This document shows, piece by piece, positions 47,216 to 55,279 of a stretch of 64,000 nt of DNA. The stretch is taken from positions 2,046,001-2,110,000 of the forward strand of contig NZ_CP022685.1 in NCBI RefSeq assembly GCF_002556545.1. Reading direction: 5' to 3'. Below the pieces are notes generated by a model, which was not told where the DNA came from, did no database searches, and saw only the letters and a list, made by a program, of their open reading frames with translations. Position numbers and translations under genes: made by a program. The stretch is from Streptomyces formicae. Its GTDB lineage: Bacteria; Actinomycetota; Actinomycetes; Streptomycetales; Streptomycetaceae. Every line of letters starts with the position of its first letter. The first letter of the stretch is position 1.

Positions 47216-47929
47216 ATGTCCCAGCACACCACCCCTGGTCATAGTCGCTCCACCGTGACCAAGGCCCAGAAGTTCTCGATCGCCGGTGTCGCCACGCTCG
47301 GCGCCGCCGCCCTCGCGTTCTCCCTCGTGCCGGGCAGCTCCGAGGCCGGGGCCCAGGCCGCCGACGTCTCCCCCGTGGCCTTCGCCGCGTCGACGAGCGC
47401 GCAGCAGACGGTCCACGCCAGCGTCACCAAGCAGCAGTCCAACGCCGACAAGCAGGCCAAGGACGCCGCCGCGAAGGCCGCCGCGGACAAGAAGAAGGCC
47501 GACGAGGCCAAGAAGGCCGCCGACGAGGCCGCCGCGAAGAAGAAGGCCGAGGACGAGCGCAAGGTCAAGGAGGCCGCCAGCCGCGCCGCCGCCCGCAAGC
47601 CCGTCTACGCCAACAACCTCGACGGCTGGATCCGCCAGTCCCTGGACATCATGAAGGCCAAGGGCATCCCCGGTTCCTACGAGGGCCTGCACCGCAACAT
47701 CATGCGCGAGTCGACGGGCAACCCGAACGCCATGAACGGCTGGGACGTCAACGCCCAGAACGGCACCCCGTCGATCGGCCTGCTCCAGGTCATCCAGCCG
47801 ACGTTCAACGCGTACCACGTCGAGGGCACGTCGACGAACATCTACGACCCGGTCGCCAACATCACCGCCGCGGCCAACTACGCGGCCGACAAGTACGGCT
47901 CGATGGACAACGTGAACGGCGCCTACTGA
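47216..47929 (+). CDS. Secreted transglycosylase SLT-domain protein
   Basis: A 237-residue exported protein. Residues about 1-48 include a signal peptide (KFSIAGVATLGAAALAFSLVPGSSEAGAQA). Residues 70-130 are a Lys/Ala/Glu coiled-coil linker (AAADKKKADEAKKAADEAAAKKK). The C-terminal 105 residues form an SLT lytic-transglycosylase-like domain: WIRQSLDIMKAKGIP, NIMRESTGNPNAMNGWD with the catalytic Glu, PSIGLLQVIQPTFNAYH and ITAAANYAADKYGSM. It should cleave or bind peptidoglycan outside the membrane, as in the Rpf/SwlA-type hydrolases. ATG 47216 begins MSQHTTPGHS; no good Shine-Dalgarno is seen. Downstream is a 15-bp hairpin. Confidence 0.9.
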   Translation: MSQHTTPGHSRSTVTKAQKFSIAGVATLGAAALAFSLVPGSSEAGAQAADVSPVAFAASTSAQQTVHASVTKQQSNADKQAKDAAAKAAADKKKADEAKKAADEAAAKKKAEDERKVKEAASRAAARKPVYANNLDGWIRQSLDIMKAKGIPGSYEGLHRNIMRESTGNPNAMNGWDVNAQNGTPSIGLLQVIQPTFNAYHVEGTSTNIYDPVANITAAANYAADKYGSMDNVNGAY

Positions 47930-47975
47930 GCCCCTGAACAGGGGACCTCTTCAGCGAGGCTCAGCGAACGACGCC

Positions 47976-48009
47976 GAAGGGCGGCACCCCGTGCGGGGTG
48001 CCGCCCTTC
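47976..48009. terminator. Bidirectional hairpin between SLT and FHA-ABC genes
   Basis: Perfect 15-bp stem GAAGGGCGGCACCCC with its complement and a GTGC loop. It ends both the SLT gene (plus) and the FHA-ABC gene (minus). Confidence 0.85.
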
Positions 48010-48036
48010 TTCGTGTGTCCGGTGTGTCCCGGCCGG

Positions 48037-50706
48037 TTACTTGCGCATGACCTCGGGCTCGTGGCGCCGCAGCAGACGGGCGACCGCGAAGCCGCAGGCG
48101 ACGCCGAGCAGCAGGAGGACCGTGATGTTGAGGCCCCACTGGCCGACCGAGTGCTCCCAGAGCGGGTCCAGGTCGTTCGGCTTCTTCGGGTCCCACGGCG
48201 GCATCAGGTGCGCGAGGTCGAGCGTGGCGCCCGCGCCCGCGATGGCCCAGCGGGACGGCATCAGCCAGGCGAACTGCTCGAGACCCGGCGAGCCGTAGAT
48301 CTGGAAGAGGACGCCGGTGAACACGACCTGGACGATCGCGAACATCACCAGGAGCGGCATGGTCTTCTCGGAAGTCTTCACCAGCGAGGAGATGACCAGG
48401 CCGAACATCATCGACGTGAAGCCGAGCGCGATGATGACCAGGCAGATCTCCACGGCGGGGGGCATGATCAGCCCCTCCTCCGGCAGCTCGCGCGGGGCGA
48501 AGCCGATGCCGCAGATGATGACGCCCTGGAAGGCCGTGATCAGGCCGAGGACGATGACCTTGGACATCAGGTACGCCGAGCGGGAGAGGCCGGTGGCCCG
48601 TTCCCGTTCGTAGATGACCCGTTCCTTGATCAGCTCACGGACGGAGTTGGCCGCGCCGGAGAAGCACATGCCGACCGCGAGGATCAGCATGATCGTGCCC
48701 GCGTCCCCGTTGAACTTGGCCGGGGGCTTCGGCGGGCCGAGGCCGAAGTCGGCGGGGATCACGACGCTGACGATGCCGAGGACCGCGGGCAGGATCACCA
48801 TCAGGCCCAGGAAGCCCCGGTCGGAGGCGATCACCGAGACGTAGCGGCGGATCAGGGTCCACAGCTGCGAACCCCAGCCTTGCGGCTTCGGCGGCCGGAC
48901 CGCTTGCGGCGGCGGCATCTGCACCGACTGCGCGGCGACGGCGTCGATATCCGCGGCGTACATCTGGTAGTGCTGCGAGCCCTTCCAGCGGCCCGCCCAG
49001 TCGTAGTCGCGGTAGTTCTCGAAGGCGGAGAAGACATCGGCCCAGGTGCTGTAGCCGAAGAAGTTGAGGGCTTCCTCCGGCGGGCCGAAGTACGCCACCG
49101 AACCGCCGGGCGCCATCACCAGGAGCTTGTCGCAGATCGCCAGCTCGGCGACCGAGTGCGTGACGACCAGGACGGTGCGGCCGTCGTCGGCGAGGCCGCG
49201 CAGGAGCTGCATGACGTCGCGGTCCATGCCCGGGTCGAGGCCGGAGGTCGGCTCGTCGAGGAAGATCAGCGACGGCTTGGTCAGGAGCTCCAGGGCCACC
49301 GAGACGCGCTTGCGCTGGCCACCGGAGAGGGAGGTGACCTTCTTCTCCTTGTGGATGTCCAGCTTGAGCTCGCGCAGGACCTCGTCGATGCGGGACTCGC
49401 GCTCGGCCTCCGTGGTGTCCGCGGGGAAGCGCAGCTTGGCCGCGTACTTGAGGGCCTTCTTGACGGTCAGCTCCTTGTGCAGGATGTCGTCCTGCGGGAC
49501 CAGACCGATGCGCTGGCGCAGCTCGGCGAACTGCTTGTAGAGGTTCCTGTTGTCGTAGAGGACGTCGCCCTGGTTGGCGGGCCGGTAGCCGGTGAGCGCC
49601 TTGAGCAGGGTGGACTTGCCGGAACCGGAGGGGCCGATGACCGCGATGAGCGACTTCTCGGGGACGCCGAAGGAGACGTCCTTGAGGATCTGCTTGCCGC
49701 CGTCGACCGTGACCGTGAGGTGGCGGGCCGAGAAGGAGACGTCACCGGTGTCGACGAACTCCTCGAGCTGTCCGCCGACGATGCGGAAGGTCGAGTGGCC
49801 GACGCCGACGATGTCGTTCGGGCCGATCAGGGCGGTCGAGGACTTCGCGATCGGCTGGCCGTTGACGTACGTGCCGTTGTGCGACCCGAGGTCGTGGAGC
49901 TCGAAGCGGCCGTCGGGCGTCGCGGTGAACTCGGCGTGGTGGCGCGAGACCTGGAGGTCGGAGACGACGAGCTCGTTCTCCAGGGCACGGCCGATGCGCA
50001 TCTTGCGGCCGAGTGCCAGCTGGTGGAACGTCGTCGGGCTGCGGTCGCCGTAGACCGGCGGGGCCCCCGCGGCACCGCCGGAACCCGGAGCCTGCTGCGC
50101 GTACGGCTGCGACGGGCCGCCCTGCTGCGGGGGCACGTGCGGCTGCTGCTGCCAGCCTTGCTGCTGCGGCGCCTGGTGCTGCTGTTGTTGCTGTTGCTGC
50201 CAGCTCTGCTGCTGCGGCGGCTGCTGTGCCTGATGAGGGGCCTGCGGCTGCGGGGCCTGCTGGTGCGGGGCCTGCGCATGAGGTGCCTGCGCGTGCGGAG
50301 CCTGCTGGTGCGCGGCCTGCTGCTGGGGTGCCTGCTGCTGCGGTGCCGAGACGGCGGCCGCGGCGGCGCCCTGCGCGCTGCCGGACACGTTCACCCGCGG
50401 ACCGTCGGTCGCGTTGCCGAGGTGCACGGCCGAACCAGGGCCGATTTCCATCTGGTGGATCCGCTGGCCCTGCACGAAGGTGCCGTTGGTGCTGCCGTGG
50501 TCCTCAATGACCCAACTGCGACCGCTCCAGCTGATCGTGGCGTGACGCCAGGACACCCTGGCGTCGTCGAGCGAGATATCTCCCTGCGGATCACGTCCGA
50601 GGGTGTATGGCCTGGACGGGTCGAGCGTCCAGGTCCTTCCATTCAATTCCAGTACGAGTTCCGGCACTCCATGCCCCACTGAGTTGTCCCCCGAGCTAGC
50701 CCCCAT
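48037..50706 (-). CDS. FHA-domain ABC transporter, ABCG-like (Rv1747 type)
   Basis: An 889-residue half-transporter. Order: FHA1 (about 15-105, GR at 37-38, S-x-RH at 52-55, Asn 74), a Gln/His/Pro-rich linker (about 116-205, repeats of QAPH and poly-Q), FHA2 (about 225-315, GR 239-240, SRHH 254-257, NGTY), ABC ATPase (Walker A GPSGSGKST 358-366, signature TSLSGGQRKRVSVALELL, Walker B LIFLDEPTSGLDPG), then about six C-terminal membrane helices. It matches mycobacterial Rv1747, whose FHA domains bind phosphothreonines of Ser/Thr kinases. Substrate is unknown, possibly lipid or envelope material. A TAGACT -10 at 50715-50720 lies so close to ATG 50706 that the mRNA may be leaderless. No kinase gene is adjacent. 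Confidence 0.93.
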   Translation of the reverse strand: MGASSGDNSVGHGVPELVLELNGRTWTLDPSRPYTLGRDPQGDISLDDARVSWRHATISWSGRSWVIEDHGSTNGTFVQGQRIHQMEIGPGSAVHLGNATDGPRVNVSGSAQGAAAAAVSAPQQQAPQQQAAHQQAPHAQAPHAQAPHQQAPQPQAPHQAQQPPQQQSWQQQQQQQHQAPQQQGWQQQPHVPPQQGGPSQPYAQQAPGSGGAAGAPPVYGDRSPTTFHQLALGRKMRIGRALENELVVSDLQVSRHHAEFTATPDGRFELHDLGSHNGTYVNGQPIAKSSTALIGPNDIVGVGHSTFRIVGGQLEEFVDTGDVSFSARHLTVTVDGGKQILKDVSFGVPEKSLIAVIGPSGSGKSTLLKALTGYRPANQGDVLYDNRNLYKQFAELRQRIGLVPQDDILHKELTVKKALKYAAKLRFPADTTEAERESRIDEVLRELKLDIHKEKKVTSLSGGQRKRVSVALELLTKPSLIFLDEPTSGLDPGMDRDVMQLLRGLADDGRTVLVVTHSVAELAICDKLLVMAPGGSVAYFGPPEEALNFFGYSTWADVFSAFENYRDYDWAGRWKGSQHYQMYAADIDAVAAQSVQMPPPQAVRPPKPQGWGSQLWTLIRRYVSVIASDRGFLGLMVILPAVLGIVSVVIPADFGLGPPKPPAKFNGDAGTIMLILAVGMCFSGAANSVRELIKERVIYERERATGLSRSAYLMSKVIVLGLITAFQGVIICGIGFAPRELPEEGLIMPPAVEICLVIIALGFTSMMFGLVISSLVKTSEKTMPLLVMFAIVQVVFTGVLFQIYGSPGLEQFAWLMPSRWAIAGAGATLDLAHLMPPWDPKKPNDLDPLWEHSVGQWGLNITVLLLLGVACGFAVARLLRRHEPEVMRK

Positions 50707-50933
50707 CGATGGGGAGTCTAGGGATGTCGAACATCGGGAGGAACTATTTCAGGCGGAGGGCTCTGACCGAAAGTCGGGCCTTGTGAAGACTGCGTACGGG
50801 CCTCTACGGCCGTCCCGTTGACGAGGAAGATATCGCCCCGGAGAGTAGTAAGCGCCCATCAGTGCATACGGATCATGCGCATTGGCGCCATTACGTGCAT
50901 GTGGGGCGACGCACTGCGGTTCGGGGGGTCCTG
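50707..50933. promoter_or_regulatory. Divergent promoter region, FHA-ABC and streptophobe genes
   Basis: 227 AT-richer bases. On the minus strand TAGACT (50715-50720) is a good -10, but the -35 is weak (TTCCTC at 17 bases). On the plus strand the likely start ATG 50934 has GGGGG five bases before it. No operator palindrome was found. Confidence 0.5.
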
Positions 50934-52670
50934 ATGCAGACCGACGAGTACCGACGTGAAAGCCGGGGCGTGCGCTGGGGTGACGTGCTGCTCTCGGCGA
51001 TCGCCGCGGTCAGCTGGGCCCTGGTCGGCATGGCGGGGACGGCCGCGCTCGGGCTGCATCTGCTCGGCGCGGACGACGTGGGCTCGCTCGGACCGATGAC
51101 GGCGGCGACGGTGGCGCTCGGCGCGGGAGGCTCGGTCACGCCGTCCGGCGACGTCTCCGCGTTCGGCCTCAAGGGCGCGGAAGCGGCCACGGCGATCGAC
51201 ATCGCGCCACTCGGCGTGGGTCTCGTGGGCGCGCTCCTGCTCGCCCTCTTCTTCTTACGCTCCCTGCGCGGCGCCGGATCGGTCATCTCGCGCGGCGAGC
51301 TCGCCGCGCGCCTGGGCGCGGTGATCGCCCTCTTCCTCGCGATGCTCGCGGGGCTCGCCTGGGCGGGACACGACATCATCACGATCGACGGCGAGAAGCT
51401 CGGCATCGACAAGGGGATCGACAAGGGACTCGACGAACTGCCGGGCGGCATCGGCGACAAACTGCCCGGCGGGATCGGCGGCCTGCTGCCCGACAGGCTC
51501 GGCGACCTCGCGAAGGCCAAGGCCGCGGTCGGGTTCACGGTGGACACCGCGCCGACGCTGCTCGGCGGTGCGGTCTGGGTGGCCGGGGTGCTGCTCATCG
51601 CGCTGCTCGCCTCGCGCCGCGCTCCGCTGCCGCGCGGGCTCGACGCGCTCCACCGGGTCGTGCGGCCCGCGGTCTCCGCGCTGGTCGCGGTGGTCGTGGT
51701 GGCGGTCGTCGCGGGCCTCGCCGCGGCCGCGTACGCGATGGTGGGCGACGACCACCCCAAGCGCATCGCCGGTGCCGCGCTGCTCGGGGCGCCCAACGGC
51801 GTCTGGCTCGGGGTTCCCGTCGGGCTCTTCGTGCCGTGGGACGGCAGGGCGACGGGGGCGCTCACCCAGTTCCTGCCGGATCCGGTGGACGACCTGCTGA
51901 CCGGCCCTTCCGACAAGGCGGTCACGCTCGGCAGGCTCGCCGAACTCGACGGCCGGGTCTGGCTCCTGGGAGTGGCGGCGGCCCTGATGATGCTGTTCGC
52001 GGGGGTGCTCACCGCCGTGCGGACTCCTTGGGTGCGTGGGGCGGTGGGCGCGGTGGGGTTCGCGGGGCGGTGCGGTGTGCGGCTCGGGATCGTGACGGCG
52101 CTCGGGCTTCCGCTCCTCGTGTGGCTGACCGGGGTCTCTGCCGACGCCTCGCTGTCCGTGTTCGGCGTCGACGCGTTCGGCGCGGGGATCGAACTGCACG
52201 GGCGGCTGGGGCCCGCGGTGCTGCTCGGGGCGGCGTGGGGGTTCGGCGCCGGGGTCGCGGGAGCGTTGCTCGCGGTGGCGTCGGGGGCGGCGGGCGGCAG
52301 CGTGGCGCCGCTGGCGCTGACCGGGCACGAGGCGCGGACGGGGCACGAGGCGCGGGCCGGGTCGGCGTACGGGGCCGCGGCGCCGGCCGGGACCGGGCCG
52401 TATCAGCCCGGCGCTCCGCACCGGCCGCCGAACCCCGACACGAACCCCTATCTCAAGCCGCCGCCGCGCGCGGGCGGCGCTCCCCCGCCGGGCGACTCCT
52501 CCGGGCGGCCGCCCCGGGACGTCTCGGGAGCGCCGACCGTGGTGGGCCCCGTCGTACCGCCCCCGCGACCGCGCTCCCGCTCGACGGACTGGCCTCCCCC
52601 GCCGCCCCCTCCCCCACCGCCACCGGAGCAGGGCCCGCCTCCCCCGGGGAAGCCACGCGGGCCCCGCTAG
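50934..52670 (+). CDS. Streptophobe-family membrane protein
   Basis: A 578-residue multi-spanning membrane protein. The first ~470 residues contain about ten hydrophobic helices; the first is VLLSAIAAVSWALVGMAGTAALGLHLLGADDVG, and the sequence PMTAATVALGAGGSVTPSGDVSAFGLKGAEA is the region I associate with the streptophobe family known from streptomycetes (function unknown). The last ~110 residues are a disordered Pro/Gly/Arg tail ending in a run of about ten prolines, exposed probably to the cytoplasm. ATG 50934 is preferred over the frame start at 50862, because GGGGG precedes it. It is divergent from the FHA-ABC transporter and ends about 130 bases before serB. Confidence 0.85.
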   Translation: MQTDEYRRESRGVRWGDVLLSAIAAVSWALVGMAGTAALGLHLLGADDVGSLGPMTAATVALGAGGSVTPSGDVSAFGLKGAEAATAIDIAPLGVGLVGALLLALFFLRSLRGAGSVISRGELAARLGAVIALFLAMLAGLAWAGHDIITIDGEKLGIDKGIDKGLDELPGGIGDKLPGGIGGLLPDRLGDLAKAKAAVGFTVDTAPTLLGGAVWVAGVLLIALLASRRAPLPRGLDALHRVVRPAVSALVAVVVVAVVAGLAAAAYAMVGDDHPKRIAGAALLGAPNGVWLGVPVGLFVPWDGRATGALTQFLPDPVDDLLTGPSDKAVTLGRLAELDGRVWLLGVAAALMMLFAGVLTAVRTPWVRGAVGAVGFAGRCGVRLGIVTALGLPLLVWLTGVSADASLSVFGVDAFGAGIELHGRLGPAVLLGAAWGFGAGVAGALLAVASGAAGGSVAPLALTGHEARTGHEARAGSAYGAAAPAGTGPYQPGAPHRPPNPDTNPYLKPPPRAGGAPPPGDSSGRPPRDVSGAPTVVGPVVPPPRPRSRSTDWPPPPPPPPPPPEQGPPPPGKPRGPR

Positions 52671-52798
52671 AGCGGCGGACGCGAAACAACAGAACAACGA
52701 CGCAAGAAGACAGAAGCGGCAACGCGAAGCGACAACCTGTCCGGCACGCGGACCGCCCGGACGCCCAGGAGAGGCGGGCGGATACCGTAGGGATCACC

Positions 52799-54013
52799 AT
52801 GAGTGCTTCGCAGCCCCCTCAGTCTGCCGACGTCCCGACGCTCCTCGTCAAGATCTTCGGCAAGGACCGCCCCGGCATCACCGCCGGCCTCTTCGACACC
52901 CTCGCCGCCTACTCCGTCGACGTCGTCGACATCGAGCAGGTCGTCACCCGCGGCCGCATCGTGCTGTGCGCGCTCGTGACCGAGCCGCCCGCCGGCCTGG
53001 AGGGTGACCTGCGTTCCACCGTCCACAGCTGGGCGGAATCCATGAAGATGCAGGCCGAGATCATCTCCGGCATCGGCGACAACCGGCCCCGCGGGCTCGG
53101 GCGTTCGCTGGTGACCGTCCTCGGCCACCCGCTGACCTCGGAGTCGACGGCCGCGATCGCCGCCCGCATCACGGCGACCGGCGGCAACATCGACCGCATC
53201 TTCCGTCTCGCCAAGTACCCGGTCACCGCCGTGGAGTTCGCGGTGTCCGGCACGGAGACGGAGCCCCTGCGCACCGCCCTCGCCCTGGAAGCGGCGCGGC
53301 TCGGCGTGGACGTCGCGGTCGTCGCGGCGGGCCTGCACCGCCGCGCCCAGCGCCTGGTCGTGATGGACGTCGACTCGACGCTCATCCAGGACGAGGTCAT
53401 CGAGCTCTTCGCGGCGCACGCCGGATGCGAGGCCGAGGTCGCCGAGGTGACGGCCGCCGCGATGCGCGGCGAGCTGGACTTCGAGCAGTCGCTGCACGCG
53501 CGCGTGGAGCTCCTCGCGGGCCTGGACGCCTCGGTCGTCGAGAAGGTCCGCTCCGAGGTCCGGCTCACGCCTGGCGCCCGCACCCTGATTCGTACGCTCA
53601 AGCGCCTGGGCTACCAAGTGGGCGTCGTCTCGGGCGGGTTCACCCAGGTCACCGATGACCTGAAGGAACGTCTCGGCCTCGACTTCGCCCAGGCCAACAC
53701 CCTGGAGATCGTCGACGGCAAGCTCACCGGCAAGGTGACCGGCGAGATCGTCGACCGGGCGGGCAAGGCGCGTCTCCTTCGCCGCTTCGCCACGGAGGCG
53801 GCCGTCCCGCTGGAGCAGACCGTCGCGATCGGCGACGGCGCGAACGACCTCGACATGCTGAACGCGGCCGGTCTCGGGGTCGCCTTCAACGCCAAGCCGG
53901 TGGTCCGCGAGGCCGCGCACACCGCCGTCAACGTCCCCTTCCTCGACACCGTCCTCTATCTCCTCGGCATCACGCGCGAAGAGGTCGAGGCGGCGGACAC
54001 GCACGCCGACTGA
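52799..54013 (+). CDS. serB: Phosphoserine phosphatase with two ACT domains
   Basis: Final step of serine synthesis: phosphoserine to serine. The 404-residue protein has two N-terminal ACT domains (about 13-90 and 97-172) and a C-terminal HAD phosphatase: motif I VVMDVDSTLIQDEVIELFA with the nucleophilic Asp, motif II VVSGGFTQV and motif III/IV VAIGDGANDLDML. This ACT-ACT-HAD layout is that of mycobacterial SerB2, which is regulated by serine binding to the ACT domains. ATG 52799 begins MSASQPPQSADVPTLLVKIFG; GATACCGT just upstream looks like a -10, so it may be leaderless. Confidence 0.96.
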   Translation: MSASQPPQSADVPTLLVKIFGKDRPGITAGLFDTLAAYSVDVVDIEQVVTRGRIVLCALVTEPPAGLEGDLRSTVHSWAESMKMQAEIISGIGDNRPRGLGRSLVTVLGHPLTSESTAAIAARITATGGNIDRIFRLAKYPVTAVEFAVSGTETEPLRTALALEAARLGVDVAVVAAGLHRRAQRLVVMDVDSTLIQDEVIELFAAHAGCEAEVAEVTAAAMRGELDFEQSLHARVELLAGLDASVVEKVRSEVRLTPGARTLIRTLKRLGYQVGVVSGGFTQVTDDLKERLGLDFAQANTLEIVDGKLTGKVTGEIVDRAGKARLLRRFATEAAVPLEQTVAIGDGANDLDMLNAAGLGVAFNAKPVVREAAHTAVNVPFLDTVLYLLGITREEVEAADTHAD

Positions 54014-54035
54014 CGCCACCGCGCCTCTCGTACGT

Positions 54036-54074
54036 CGACGGGGCCCGGCACCATCGCGGTGCCGGGCCCCGTCG
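54036..54074. terminator. Bidirectional terminator between serB and sixA-like gene
   Basis: Perfect 17-bp stem (54036-54052 and 54058-54074) around a 5-base loop between convergent genes. Confidence 0.88.
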
Positions 54075-54095
54075 TCGGATGCGGAGGTGAGAGAG

Positions 54096-54614
54096 CTACT
54101 CGGAGGGGGCCCAGTAGTCGACGAGCGTGGCCACGCCGGGCTCAAGTGCCTTCCACGAACCGGAGTACGTCAGGACGGCGAAGGTGGCGGTCGGGAAGCC
54201 GCGGCGGTTCAGCCGGGTCCTCGCATCGCCCTCGGAGTCCCCGGAGAGGACGTCGGTCAGTCCCTGCACTCCCGGGTTGTGGCCGATCAGGACGACGTTC
54301 TGCACGTCGTCCGGGGTCTCGTTGAGCACGGCGATCAGCTCGCCGGGAGACGCCTCGTACAACCGGTCTTCGTAGACGGTCTTCGGCCGCTGCGGCAGCT
54401 CCTGGACGGCCAGCTTCCACGTCTCGCGGGTGCGGGCGGCAGTCGAGCACAGGGCCAGGTCGAAGGGGATGCCGCTGTCGGCCAGCTTGCGTCCGGCGAC
54501 GGGGGCGTCCCTGCGGCCTCGCTCGGCGAGGGGCCTCTCGTGGTCGGAGACCTGCGGCCAGTCGGCCTTCGCATGCCGGAAAAGGACAATCCTGCGGGGT
54601 TCTGCGACGCTCAT
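54096..54614 (-). CDS. SixA-type histidine phosphatase
   Basis: A 172-residue branch-2-like histidine phosphatase. RIVLFRHAKADWPQVSDHERPLAERGRRDAP holds the catalytic RHG/RHA motif with His 14; LALCSTAARTRETWKLA and VVLIGHNPGVQGLTD contain the second catalytic His. E. coli SixA dephosphorylates phosphohistidine proteins; the substrate here is unknown. Start ATG 54614. Convergent with serB. Confidence 0.92.
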   Translation of the reverse strand: MSVAEPRRIVLFRHAKADWPQVSDHERPLAERGRRDAPVAGRKLADSGIPFDLALCSTAARTRETWKLAVQELPQRPKTVYEDRLYEASPGELIAVLNETPDDVQNVVLIGHNPGVQGLTDVLSGDSEGDARTRLNRRGFPTATFAVLTYSGSWKALEPGVATLVDYWAPSE

Positions 54615-54726
54615 GCTGTCCAGCTTCGCATGAAACGCGCCACGGGGCGCAGGGAGTTGGAGCGGTGGCCCGGCACGGGTGACGAGACGGGTGGCGGGAC
54701 GGGTGACAGCACCGGTCGGCCGGGGG

Positions 54727-54942
54727 TCAGGGCGTCAGCCGCAGGACCGTCTCCTGTATGCGCTCGAGCAGCTGGGTGACCATCGGCTCGCTGCTCGCGG
54801 CGTGCGCGTCCGCCGGGTTCAGGATCAGCAGGAGCAGGGCGGCGAAGGCGAGGGCGGGGAGGGCGACCGCCCACCAGGGAAGCTGGACCTCGACGCTGCC
54901 GGTCTCCGCCGGGTCGCGCCGGGTGTGCGAACGGGCCGACAT
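54727..54942 (-). CDS. Small single-pass membrane protein, unknown function
   Basis: A 71-residue protein: a basic N-terminus (ARSHTRRDPAETGSVEVQ), one hydrophobic helix (LPWWAVALPALAFAALLLLIL) and an alpha-helical tail (SEPMVTQLLERIQETVLRL). ATG 54942 has GGAGG four to five bases before it. Reading frame and codon use look real, but there is no recognised family and no function to suggest. Confidence 0.7.
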   Translation of the reverse strand: MSARSHTRRDPAETGSVEVQLPWWAVALPALAFAALLLLILNPADAHAASSEPMVTQLLERIQETVLRLTP

Positions 54943-55111
54943 GCCGCCTCCGTGGTCTTCGAGATCGTCCGTGCCGCGTCGTCGCGGGCACAGCTCGAAG
55001 TTAGGCGATCGGCGACCCTCAGCCCATCCGGTGATCCACCCACTTGACCCTGAGACTGGCCCCCTAGGGGATGGTGGTGCTAACCCCACCATCCGCCCGT
55101 CGGGGGCCGGT

Positions 55112-55228
55112 TCACGGTGAGGCGACGGACGCGACGATGCCGATGATCACGGTGATGGCCAGCATCGCGCCGAGCACGATGAGGAACTTCTTCTGGCCGT
55201 TCTGGGGGTTCGGGTCGAGGACGGGCAT
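55112..55228 (-). CDS. 38-residue SGM_5486-family small membrane protein
   Basis: Too short to be called by length. The minus-strand frame from ATG 55228 encodes MPVLDPNPQNGQKKFLIV followed by a hydrophobic helix LGAMLAITVIIGIVASVAS and stop at 55112. I recognise this as the transporter-associated small protein family annotated in Streptomyces as SGM_5486. It is immediately downstream of an MFS transporter gene on the same strand, consistent with the name. Function is unknown. Confidence 0.85.
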   Translation of the reverse strand: MPVLDPNPQNGQKKFLIVLGAMLAITVIIGIVASVASP

Positions 55229-55279
55229 ACGGCCAGTCTCGCACCCTTTGCCCGAACCCCCTCCGGTGGGGTGGGCCCC

